NCBI GenBank assembly: GCA_001972305.1
Contig: BDDD01000554.1
Location: forward strand, 47,740-111,739
Source: Cephalotus follicularis
Lineage: Eukaryota > Streptophyta > Magnoliopsida > Oxalidales > Cephalotaceae
DNA: 64,000 bases
Reading direction: 5' to 3'
Part shown: one piece after another, positions 40,810 through 50,830 of the stretch
Layout: every line of letters begins with the position of its first letter
Position numbering within the stretch: position 1 is the first letter of the stretch
Position numbers and translations under genes: made by a program
Notes under the pieces: model-generated
What the model was told of the DNA's origin: nothing
What the model saw: the letters and a program-made list of their open reading frames with translations, nothing else
The model's database searches: none

Positions 40810-42305
40810 AGTGTTTAAAATGTTGTTCTATAGATGTTGAAGATATTAAAATATTATCAATATATATAATTGAAAATGATGAATAAGGATTAAATATAAC
40901 ATTCATAATTTTTTGAAATTTCCTGGGGGCATTTTTCAATAGCATTACATTCCACTCATAATGACCAAATGGAGTGGTAAACGCAGTTTTATTTTCTTGA
41001 ATTTGTATTTGCCAAAATCCTGATTTTAAATCAAAATTTGAAAATATTTCTGCTTCAGTCAAATCCTTTTTTTTTTTTGGAATATTTTGTTCAGTGTATT
41101 CTTTTTCCTATGGTAAAGATATCACATGACGTTTCCTGTGCCAAAAAGCATCGGGGAGATATGAACAAAGATTTGATGAATTAATCTTTTCTCTAATTTG
41201 TGAAGTTTGTAAATGTTGTTCAAGTTTTTTATTTGATATCACTTGTTTCATAAAATACAAATGATTTTCTTTTATTTTTATCAAATTTACAGAATGTTCT
41301 TTAAATAAAGAAAATGTTTTTAAAAGATTAATATCTTTAGTAATATGTTTTTCATTAAAAGCAAATAGAATTTTTCGTTGAAATAATTTTGTTGTAATTC
41401 CTTCAGTTTTTACTTTAAATGGTTTAATAATTTCTAAAAATTGTTGACCTAGGATTATTCCCTTGTCTAAGTCTTTAACTAAGATAACTGATTTTTTTAT
41501 GCAAATACCTTCATTACATATATGAATATCAGAAATTTTGAATTTAACACTAAGATTTTCACCGTTAGCAGTGGATAACTTTTGTTTAGTTTTTTCAACA
41601 TACTTTGTTGGAATTAATCCTTCTTGTATACAATTCATTTGTGCATCGGAGTCAATTAGGGCAGTTGTTTGGAGTTTAAAAGAATCTTGTATTGTGATAG
41701 TAATGTTAATGTGCCATTTTTTATAAGTTATTCTTTCTATTAAATGAATAAATTTGGTTGATGTTTCTTCTTGGTCTTCCAGATTAATATGGTCAATCGG
41801 TTTAATTTCTTTATCAGAAGAAGAGGAAGGCGAATGTTTTTGTAATAATATTTGTTCTAAATTTGTAATTTGTTTCTTTGTTTAAATTTTTTTAATTCTT
41901 GTTTAGTATCTTTAATTTCTTTTTGTAAATCTTGTAAGGTTATATTTTGTGATGGTGGATTTTCAAATCTTTGAAATATTTTTTGTAATGTGTAAGGTTG
42001 ACTAGTTGATGTTAATGGTTCATTTGTTATTAAATCTTTTAATTTTAGTAAATATTCTCTTTTTAAATCTGGGTCATCAATTTTATCAGCTAATTTTAGT
42101 AATAAATTTGATTCCTTTTGTTTGTCAGTATTTATCATACAAATAGTTTGTTTTTCATTATCTTGAATTTTTGGTGTGTTAATTTCTTTTATTTCTTAAA
42201 TTTTTTCTGTTGAAATTTGTTTATTCTCAGGGATTTTTTCTTCTTCAAAATATTTTTTATTTTCTTGTTGATTTTTATAAATTGGTAAATAATAGAAAAA
42301 CATAA
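40810..42305 (-). pseudogene. Endogenous pararetrovirus polyprotein, coat-end/protease/RT
   Basis: Minus-strand part of a caulimovirid-like polyprotein that would process itself and reverse-transcribe the viral genome. In order: 42138-41857 a Lys/Leu/Gln-rich probable coiled coil; 41680-41108 the aspartic protease region, where the expected Asp-Thr/Ser-Gly-Ala reads Asp-Ser-Asp-Ala, then a conserved caulimovirid-like stretch (EGLIPTKYVEKTKQK) and a later GQQF segment; 41062-40813 the RT palm (DLKSGFWQIQ, TPFGHYEWNVM, and YIDN where YIDD is expected). Stops separate protease and RT. D1 cuts the RT at 40809; the rest is at 12958. Both active-site changes and the breaks mean it is dead. Genus not assigned. 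Confidence 0.82.
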
Positions 42306-42335
42306 CACGGGCTTTGATTTTAATCATGTACTCAT

Positions 42336-43750
42336 ACCATGCGTCGAGGTATCTCGAGAAAGGATGTGAAGGGTATCTTGCTTATGTAATTGACCGGAGG
42401 AAGGAGAAGGGCTTGAGCCTGGAGGAGATCCAAGTAGTGTGTGAATTTCCAGATGTGTTTCCTGATGACTTGGGATCCTTACCACCGAAAAGGAATATGG
42501 AGTTTGTTATCGATCTTATACCAGGTACAACTCCTATTTCTAAAGCACCATATAGAATGGCTCTTGCAGAATTGAGGGAACTGAAGTTGCAGTTACAGGA
42601 TCTGATCGATAAGGGTTTCATTCCACCCCGTGTTTCTCCGTGGGGTGCTCCTGTACTGTTTGTCAAGAAGAAGGATGGATCGATGAGACTCAGCATCGAT
42701 TACAGAGTGTTGAACAAGGCAACTATCAAGAACAAGTATCCTTTACCCCACATCGTGGATTTGTTCGACCAGTTACAAGGGGCGAGAGTATTCTCGATGC
42801 TTGATTTGAGGTCAGGCTATCACCAGTTGAGGGTGAGGGAAGGAGATGTTGAGAAGACTGCTTTCCGGACAAGGTATGGTCACTACGAGTTCCTCGTGAG
42901 GCCTTTTGGTGTTACCAATGCACCGGCTGCGTTCATGTCATTGATGAACGATGTGTTTCGACCGTACCTGGACCAGTTCGTCATTGTGTTTATTCATGAC
43001 GTACTAGTGTACTCAAGGAGTGAGGAGGAGCATGCTTGCCATCTGAGGTTGGTTTTGCAGATTCTCCGAGAGCAGCAGCTGTATGCCAAATTCAGTAAGT
43101 GTGAGTTTTGGCTTGACCGTGTGATCTTTCTTGGTCACATTGTATCTGGAGAGGGTTTGGTGGTGGATCTGTTGAAGACAGAGGTAGTACGAGATTGGCC
43201 ACAGCCGAAGAACGTAACGGAGGTACACAGTTTTCTCGGCTTGGCGGGAAACTACAGGAGGTTCATCCAGAACTTTTCAAGGATAGCCGAGCCCTTGACT
43301 AGACTGACCCAGAAGACCACCTTGTTTGTTTGGGATGAAGGTTGTGAAGCTAGTTTCCGTGAACTGAAGGGTCGGTTGGTTTCCGCTCCTATCTTGGCAT
43401 TACCCGAGGGTAATGAGGGCTTTGCAGTCTATAGTGATGCATCGGGTAAGGGCTTGGGTTGCGTGTTGATGCAATGAGGAAGAGTGATCGCTTATGCTTC
43501 GCGGAAGCTAAAGCCTTATGAAGAGAATTACCCGACCCACGATCTTGAACTTGCAGCAATCATCTTCGCCCTTCAGAAGTGGAGACACTATCTTTATGGG
43601 GCGCAGTTTGAGATCTTTACCGATCACAAGAGTTTGAGGTACCTATTTTGTCAGGACACACTGAACATGAGACAGCGCAGGTGGGTAGAGTTCTTTAATG
43701 ATTATGACTGCAATATCTAGTACCACCCGGGGAAAGCAAATGTAATCGCT
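42336..43750 (+). pseudogene. A2 reverse transcriptase and RNase H
   Basis: Open from 42314 to 43477, then in the same phase to 43718 apart from a stop. Linker ([15 protein letters not shown]), RT fingers ([13 protein letters not shown]), palm ([21 protein letters not shown]), active site FIHD at residues 226-229 (42989-43000) where FIDD or YVDD is expected, thumb ([11 protein letters not shown]), then RNase H ([32 protein letters not shown]). Stops: TGA at 43475-43477 and TAG at 43718-43720. The Asp-to-His change alone would abolish polymerase activity. The frame is otherwise long and clean, so decay is recent compared with A1. Assignment to Tekay rests on the overall motif pattern and chromodomain. 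Confidence 0.93.
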
Positions 43751-43797
43751 GATGCCTTGAGCCGCAAGGCTGTGGTGGCCAGTACGATGGTGTCGCA

Positions 43798-44890
43798 ATG
43801 GAAGATGTTAGAAGACTTCCAAGAATGGTCTCCATTCAATCAGTCACCGGGACCGATATGCGTGTCCAGCCAGTGTTACTTGATCACATCAGGGGTGCAC
43901 AACCACATGATCCGGAGTTGCAACGAATTTGGGAGAACCTGGATTTGGAATCTGATTTTCGAGTGCATGCTGATGGTAATCTGAGATATCGGGGACGCGT
44001 GTGTCTTCCGAACGAACCAAGACTGAAGGATGAGTTACTCCGCGGGGCTCATAAATCCCTGTACAGTATTCATCCTGGTAGCACCAAGATGTACCAAGAT
44101 ATGAAGAAGACTTACTGGTGGCCCGGCATGAAGCGCGAAATTGCAGAATATGTCACGAAGTGTTTGACTTGCCAGAGGGTCAAGGCAGAACACCAGAGAC
44201 CGGCAGGACTGTTGCAGTCATTACCAGTGGCAGAGTGGAAATGGGAACACATCACGATGGACTTTGTTTCTGGATTTCCACTGACTAGGCATCGTCATAA
44301 TGTCGTGTGGGTTATTGTTGATAGACTCACCAAATCAGCACACTTCTTGCCCACACATGTCACTGATTCTGCGAGCAAGTTGGCTCGATTGTATGCGAAG
44401 GAGATTGTGAGACTGCATGGTGTTCCGGTGAGCATCGTTTGTGATAGGGATTCGATCTTCACTTCCAACTACTGGAAGAGATTCCAGACAGCCTTCGGAA
44501 TGAGATTGAATCTCAGCACTGCTTTCCACCCTCAGACAGACGGACAGTCAGAGCGTACCATCCAAACCTTGGAGGATATGCTTCGGGCTTGTGTGATCGA
44601 CTTTGCTGGAACCTGGAAAGACCATATCCCTCTGATAGAGTTTTCTTATAATAACAGCTATCACGTGAGTATTGGTATGGCTCCATAAGAGGCACTGTAT
44701 GGGAGAAAGTGTAGGTCACCCGTCTGTTGGGACGAAGTTGGTGAACGACCACTGCTTGGGTCAGATTTGGTGGAGGAGACTTCGGAGAAAGTCAGGTTCA
44801 TCAGGGAAAAGTTACTTGCAGCACAGAGTCGGTAGAAGAGCTATGTCTACAGTGTAAAGAGAAGGCCTTTAACCTTCAATGTTGGAGATT
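43798..44890 (+). pseudogene. A2 integrase
   Basis: Would insert element DNA into chromosomes. Frame 43798-44688: HHCC zinc-binding domain ([15 protein letters not shown] ... CLTCQRVK, about residues 85-130), catalytic core with all three acidic residues in their usual contexts ([31 protein letters not shown]; about residues 155, 217 and 253). A TAA at 44686-44688 breaks the frame in the segment normally reading EALYGR, and translation goes on (RKCRSPVCWDEVGE, KLLAAQSR) with another stop near 44833. Catalytic core intact, but the protein is cut. Confidence 0.92.
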
Positions 44891-44892
44891 AC

Positions 44893-45298
44893 TTGTTTTT
44901 AAAGGTATCTCCATGGAAAGGGGTACAAAGATTCGGGAAGAAGGGCAAGCTAGCGCCATGCTATATTGGTCCTTTCGAGATTCTAGAGAGGGTTGGGGAG
45001 GTAGCTTATCAGCTAGCCTTGCCTCCTACATTGTCGAGTGTACATGATGTCTTCCATGTATCGATGCTACGAGGTTATATCCGAGATCCATCACATGTCC
45101 TGGATTATGACTCGGTTGCGGTGAGGGATGATCTTTCCTGCGAGGAGTCACCCGTGAGAATCCTGGATTGGAAGACACAAGTATTGAGGAATAGGACCAT
45201 TCCGATGGTAAAGGTTCAGTGGCAATTTCATTAGCCGGATGAAGCGACTTCGGAACGTGAGGATGATATCCGAGAACGTTACCCGCATTTGTTTTAGT
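44893..45298 (+). pseudogene. A2 integrase C-terminus with chromodomain
   Basis: GPY/F-like module (GKLAPCYIGPFEILERVGEVAY) and HVSMLRGYIRDPSHVLDY, then the chromodomain segment (RILDWKTQVLRNRTIPMVKVQW) with a stop at 45232-45234, after which DEATSEREDDIRERYPHLF can be read to the original end near 45298. Chromodomains direct chromoviruses to heterochromatin-type marks. The order integrase-GPY/F-chromodomain is that of Tekay/Del chromoviruses. Confidence 0.9.
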
Positions 45299-45516
45299 AT
45301 TGTGTTAATTTCGAGGATGAAATTTCTTGAAGGAGGGGTGGATGTAACGCCCGGTATTTTTTTGTTTTGTAATATTTCATCCTCAGATGTAATCTTATGT
45401 TGAATTAATGAAAATGTTGAAGATTTAAACCTCAATAATGTTACCAAACCCTCATTATTGTTTTGGGGAAAGAAATGTGCATGATAAACCAAAAATGGCG
45501 CAGTTCTGGAAGAAAC

Positions 45517-45664
45517 GCGTCGATGTCTTTGGAAAGACGTCGACGCCTATGGAACTGAGATACACGTGAATGCATGGACATGCACGTCGATGTAGGGTGA
45601 AGACATCGACACCTTCTGGTGAAAGAGGAAAAGACATCGACGTCTAAGGAAAGATGTCGACCCC
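45517..45664. repeat. TCGA palindrome array, U3 of LTR A2
   Basis: About six copies (AAAGACGTCGACGCC, AAGACATCGACGTCT, AAGATGTCGACCC and others). Confidence 0.87.
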
Positions 45665-46167
45665 TTTGTAAAGAACATCTGTCACGTTATACACTGACAG
45701 AGTAACATGCAATGGGTGATCCTTGAGGCATCATCCAGCCGCCTTGAGGTACGGGTAGGAGACGTGTTGATCATGCACAATGGCCTCCTGACCTGCATGA
45801 CTGAAGAAGGGTGAAGTAGGTAACAAGTGTTACCATGCATGGAACCTGCAAAAGAAAAGAGGAAAAGAAAACAAAAGGGAAGGCAGAGTTCTGGGAAAGA
45901 GGGAGAGAACACGAGAATGTTCATTGAATGCAAGGAGAAAGAGGCGCCTTTTCTGGGTAATCATAGAACTGTAATGTTTATTGCAGATAGCAATTTAGCC
46001 ACTTCGGATTACAAGTTTGATTACGAATTAACGTTCTGGTTACATACTCTGATAACCAGTAGCTTTTCTTACGCCTTGAGAGGTTAAGTTTCGCTTATAT
46101 GAGGATTTAGGGGCTGGATTCTTCCCTCCAGAATCCAGACTCGCGAACTGATACCTACTGGTATCAT

Positions 46168-46296
46168 AAAGACATCGATGTCTTTAGAAAGGCGTCGACG
46201 TCTTTGATCCAAAAACGCCTGGGAATAACTGTACATAGGATCGATGCCTTAGGGTAAAGATGTCGACGCCTTAGGGATAGACATCGACGCCTATCT
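46168..46296. repeat. TCGA palindrome array, second cluster of LTR A2
   Basis: Five copies (AAAGACATCGATGTCTTT is perfect; AAAGGCGTCGACGTCTTT; GATGTCGACGCC and others). Confidence 0.88.
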
Positions 46297-46472
46297 CCCT
46301 GTTTAATGGAATTTCACTCGAATGCGACCCGCTAGACCCGAAACGACTCTAGAAACAATCTTAGATGCATTCTGAGCATATGTTTGCATTATTATTGTAA
46401 ATTTCATTATGGTTGATTTCTAAAAAGTGTTAACCATTTTTAAAAGCTTGCATGATTTTTATAATCATTATT

Positions 46473-46706
46473 GTGCGAAAATGTATATTTGTCAACATAT
46501 GAATATATATATTTTCGAAATGACTGGGGAAAGTATTTTCCAATGACGGAGAAACGTTTTGAAGGATTGATTATGCAATCAAATGTATTGTACGAAAATG
46601 TATATTTGTCAACATATGAATATATATATTTTCGAAATGATTGGGGAAGTATTTCCAAAGACGGAGAAATGTTTTAAAAGATTGATTATACAATCAAATG
46701 TATTGT
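46473..46706. repeat. 117-bp tandem duplication in LTR A2
   Basis: Two units, starting near 46473 and 46590, both reading CGAAAATGTATATTTGTC and ending near CAATCAAATGTATTG, with small differences. LTR A1 has one unit (about 3785-3905). Confidence 0.9.
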
Positions 46707-47626
46707 TTTAAGTTTTATAACTTATCACGACTTGTGAACGGAGTAATATATTTTAAACAAATATATGTGATCAAGAAATCATATTTTATTGCTTGACTTG
46801 TACTGTGCAATGCTTGTGCCTGTTGATTATTAGCCGTTGTGCTAATAACCTGTTGATTACTTAACCACTGTGCTAGTAACCTGCTGTTGGTTTAGCCGCC
46901 GTGCTAAACAACATACGGAGGACTTGCTCCAAGCCGTTCGCAAATGGGGATGGGGTAAGAGTGCTTGACGTTGGGGCCAGGAGGTGGCGACGGTCATGAC
47001 GACTTGCTTGTCTGGTTCCTTTTGGGACATATTTGCTACTCGTGTTGATATAACTTATGAGGTTATACCTGTGCTGTGAACATGCATATATTTTTGTGTG
47101 TATATATGGAGATATAATTATTGTGAAAATTACATGTCATACTGCATCATAATGCATTCATTCATGATACTTATTATCATATGACCCGAACTGTATTTAT
47201 GAGTTTTTCACTTAGCCGAGTGAGGACAAAGGCTAACCCCCTACTGTAACAGATTGATGGAGTGGGTTTGATATGGAGCATGCAAGGACACCTAAGGAGA
47301 TGACCAAGTTGTTTCTCTTATTTCCTGTATTGAGTTAATGAACATTGGTCATGTTAATTGGATTATTGTAACATCGTTTATTTTATCTCGTACTGTATTT
47401 TTCACGCTCCATTTTTGGGCGGTCGACAATGAGGTTGGGTTTTATTATAAACTTGTTGGGCATCACGTAGTATGGGATGCGTGATGTATGTTTAAATTCA
47501 GCTTTTACATGAATGCTTCCGCTATCGAGAAATTTATTTATTGGTAAATTTGCATGAGCTGGATTATATTATGTTGATTGCCTTACCGCTTTATATGTTG
47601 ACCTCTTGGAAAATCGGGGTGTGACA

Positions 47627-47880
47627 AGAATCTTGAGAATTATCTTGTGTATAAATTCCTTTTAAAATACTTGACTGACTTGAAATTTCAGATAATTTAG
47701 TTTTAGTATCAAAATAATTTGTTTTTCCAGATCTAATACTAGAAGTTGAAGCTCTATGTGGTTAAAATTGATAATTTTTATCTAATTTTTTATCACAAAT
47801 ATTTAAATAATTTAAATTTTCTTTTAAATCTTCTATTAACTTATCCAGTTTTATAATTCCAGCATATTTATTTATTTATA
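47627..47880 (-). pseudogene. Endogenous pararetrovirus, upstream coding scrap
   Basis: AT-rich minus-strand frame with stops, Lys/Asn/Ser-rich (KLDKLIEDLKENLNYLN, TSSIRSGKTNYFDTK). Composition and strand fit the region upstream of 42305, continued across A2. I cannot assign a domain; movement-to-coat linker is the guess from order. It ends at the AT repeat where the MULE begins. Confidence 0.45.
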
Positions 47881-47892
47881 TATATATATATG

Positions 47893-49268
47893 GCTAAACT
47901 GTATGTTTGGTACCTGAACTTTATTAAATTTGCAACTAGGTACTTGAACTTAAATTTTGTTCAATTAGGTAACTGAACTTCAAAATCGCGTTCAATTGAC
48001 TACCTACCATCACCATATCGTAACGGACACTAACGAAGTACATGTGGCAGTGACGTGGCCTATATGAAAGATTAAACAAATAGAGCATTTTTGACGTGGC
48101 AGCTGATTTGAAAAATTGCCCACGTGTCAACTGGTCATTGGTTGAAAAAAAAAATTATGTAGAAAATTGGAGAAGAAGAAACAAAACTAAAAGCAGAAAA
48201 AAAAAATCCCAAAACATATGCCTTATTCCTTCTTAGATGAACCCTAGCTTACATCTTCTAAATCCATCACAAACAAAAATCTTCTCAATCAATTGAGAAG
48301 GCATCTGTATATTCAACCAAAGGGAATTACTGGCGGTGGGCGAAGATTTGATCTTTTAGGAAGACGATTGGGTGGGTTTTCCCGTCAAACCCCTTTGTCA
48401 TCACCAAGGCATGCTGCCCTTGCTGTTGTAGAGAACAGATCAAAACGTGGTATTCTATTACCATCAGGACCTAGACTTATAGGTGGTGATAACAACATTA
48501 AAGCTACACTCAGCCCAATACAAGCTGCTGCTATTGCAGCAGAAAGGAGATTGCATGATGATTTATGGTGTGGGTCAAAATCTCCAGGTAGTGATACAGG
48601 TGCTGAAGGAAATCTTGTGTCTTCGATTGGATCATCCGGAGGATCGACATCTTCCACAGTTGTTGAGAGCGGATCTATTCCACCTTCACATCTTCAATCC
48701 CTGTCTTCTCGGGAGAATGTGGATCTTACTGCAAATTGGAAGTGCGGTACCTGTACTTAATTGAACCAGGTATCTTTATCTTTATATTCTCTGGGATGAT
48801 GATGTTACTTACATGATGGTGTTGTCAGTGAACTATAAATGTAATATTTTATTTCATAATTCTAATAAAATATTAGTGAGTTGAATATACTGTAACTAAC
48901 TATAATTTTTTTTAGGGTTCATGCAAGAAGGAAGAAGGCATATGTTTTGGGATTTTTTTTCTTTATGCTTTTTCTTTCGTTTCTTCTACTCGGATTTCCT
49001 ACATAATTTTTTTTTCAATCAATAACCAGTCGACACGTGGGCAATTTTTCACATCCATGCCACGTGAAAAATTCTCTATTTGTTTAATCTTTCATAAAGG
49101 TCATGTCACTTGCCACCTGTACTTCGTTAGTGTCCGTTACGATCTGGTGACAGCAGGTAGTCAATTGAACGTGATTTTGAAGTTTAGTTACCTAATTGAA
49201 CAAAATTTAAGTTCAAGTACCTAGTTGTAAATTTAATGAATGTTCAGGTACCAAATATACAGTTTAGC
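47893..49268. mobile_element. Pack-MULE-like element with about 260-bp TIRs
   Basis: Left end GCTAAACTGTATGTTTGGTACC and its reverse complement at 49268 begin long inverted repeats (roughly 47893-48160 and 49005-49268) that match closely by eye. Within each TIR a phrase GGTACYTGAACTT...CAATTA recurs at about 30-bp spacing, followed by TGACGTGGC-type sequence. The element sits in an (AT)n run on both sides, so a target duplication cannot be read. The interior is a host gene fragment, not a transposase. Long TIRs plus captured exon are the Pack-MULE pattern. Confidence 0.75.
48293..48775 (+). pseudogene. Captured fragment of a WSS1-like (WLM/RanBP2) protease gene
   Basis: The frame resembles the C-terminal half of plant WSS1-type DNA-dependent metalloproteases, which clear DNA-protein crosslinks: basic Gly-rich start (GGGRRFDLLGRRLGGFSRQ), then VVENRSKRG, LPSGPRLIGGD, LSPIQAAAIAAERRLHDDLWCGSKS, a Ser-rich linker and the first half of a RanBP2-type zinc finger (NWKCGTCT, residues about 148-155). 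The WLM catalytic domain itself is upstream in the real gene and absent here. A TAA at 48758-48760 breaks the finger; six bases later AACCAG|GTATCT looks like the parental intron donor, so the capture included intron sequence. Identification is by recall of the family and should be checked. Confidence 0.72.
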
Positions 49269-50825
49269 ATATATATATATATATATAGATATATATTATG
49301 GTTAGAACTGCAGATTTTAGTAACCGTTGACAATGTACTACTAAGGTAGTGCTTGAAAAGCTAAAGGAATAGCTCGGATAAGGGTCGGGAGAGCTTGGAC
49401 GATGGAGGGCAGAGCTCTGAATCCGAGGTCAAATTTCGGAGGTAGAAATCAAAGCTCAAAGCCCAGCGACAGACCTCAGAGGTATAGGTCAGCCTTTGAG
49501 TAGAGAAGCCTAAGCAGAACTATGGAAGCTCAGGCAGACCACGTCACTTTGCGCCCGGTTCTCTGCCAAACGCACTGTTTAATGTGCGCAGTTAATATTT
49601 GAAGTAAAGCAATATAAAATTGTGACTACAGTTATAATGGAGGTCAAGGGTATGAATTGAGTCAAGAAGAAATAAAAGTTAAGTTCAAATTTCACGGCTC
49701 GTCCAGTGGGGTTAAGGCTTAAGTCGGATGGGTCATTACGACGTGTTTATTCCAATAAAGATATGAGATATTTTTATTTCAATTTCCTCTGCATGATGGT
49801 AGACTTGAGACTATACCTAGTTTTGGTTTCTTTAATAGGTGTTATTTAATCTCTTTATTACCGTGGAATTAATTTGGTTTGTAATAAGGCTGCCTGCGTG
49901 CGCCATTTATTTTTCTTATCCATTATTTATTAGAGTAGAATTTCTCTTCTCCCTCTTAATTGTATTCTTATTCTTTTATAACACAAGTGATGTAATTTTA
50001 TGAAGAAAAGCAATTGAGCTTGAAGAGAGGATCAAGAAGGTTACGAGACCAAGTGAAGGCCATGTATGCATGGTTGAATATTGTAATAAATTAGTTATTA
50101 AATAATGCCACCTAGGAGACCGAGTGGTCACGTTTGGCTCACGTGATCACTGAATAGTTAAAGTCCCAAGTGAAGTCATTTTTTAGGTTGCATAAGATGA
50201 ATGAATTTTTAATCTTTCCAAACATGTTCAAGCATGCTAAGCCGTTTCAAATGGGATTTGGAAGATAAAAATTATCTTAATAACGTCTTTGGTAAAAATC
50301 TAAAATTTGATGAGGCCTAAATTCCTTCAATCAGAATAATAAATCTATAAGCGGTGGGACACAAAGGGTGTACCGTCCTTGGCCTTCCATAACCTTCGTT
50401 GAAGGGTGTGGACATTTTGGGAATGCCACTGTGACAGCAGAGGTCCCCCGTATGACCATTACTATTCAGCTTTAGTGTGCGGAGAACTAGAAGGAAATGG
50501 CATCCATTAGGACATCGACACATGTGGGTGCTAAAAACATGTCAATTTCTCTAAGGATTGTGGGTTCGACTTATACCACGACCATATGTTTTGCACAGCG
50601 ACAGTTTGGACTATATGGGTGAGGAGGCCGAATGTTGTATCAGATCTTACATTTGAAGGGTGGGACCCTGATGTAAATTGAGATTTACGTCTACCTATCT
50701 TGGTATTATGGTTTGCACGATGACAGTCGGGACCGTAGTACGCGAGATAGATTTCGATCCCCACTAGGAAGCGGGGCTTCCCGAATTCCACCTGGAGGTG
50801 TGGGATACGATTAGAATAGTGAAAG
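49269..50825. other. Unassigned decayed repeat sequence
   Basis: No frame or terminal repeat recognised. 49780-50100 is AT-rich with a TCTTTTATAAC box and exon-like AGCAATTGAGCTTGAAG. 50390-50825 shows a loose repeat about every 130 bp of a phrase like GACAG...GGGAC/GGTCCC. It is the left flank of solo LTR A3 and continues at 52492, so it may belong to the copia remnant there. Confidence 0.4.
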
Positions 50826-50830
50826 GATAC

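Larger units (their letters stand above)
42306..47626 (+). mobile_element. A2, 5'-truncated Ty3/gypsy Tekay-type element
   Basis: Has RT, RNase H, integrase and chromodomain, then a complete 3' LTR. The 5' LTR, PBS, gag and protease are absent: pol begins abruptly around 42336 in pararetroviral sequence. It therefore lies inside the pararetrovirus, which resumes at 47627. No target duplication can be checked as the 5' end is lost. Confidence 0.9.
45343..47626 (+). repeat. LTR A2, complete 3' LTR
   Basis: Starts TGTAACGCCCGG, ends GGGGTGTGACA. The preceding GAAGGAGGGGTGGA is the polypurine tract. Compared with A1 it has lost a block near 45943 that includes the predicted promoter and donor. 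Keeps U3 array (45517-45664), second array (46168-46296), GGAGG-loop hairpin (46967-46995), acceptor module (47212-47252) and GTATGGGAT-loop hairpin (47461-47486). Has its own 117-bp tandem duplication. Confidence 0.92.

Noticed and set aside
42306..42345. Hidden 5' LTR of A2
   Set aside because: No TGTAACGCCC start or PBS; pararetroviral-type sequence passes directly into the pol linker.
47627..47631. AGAAT as target duplication of A2
   Set aside because: The 5' end of A2 is lost, so no partner can be shown; short AGAA matches upstream are chance.
48293..48760. An expressed host gene
   Set aside because: Enclosed by TIRs, lacks the catalytic domain, stops inside the zinc finger.
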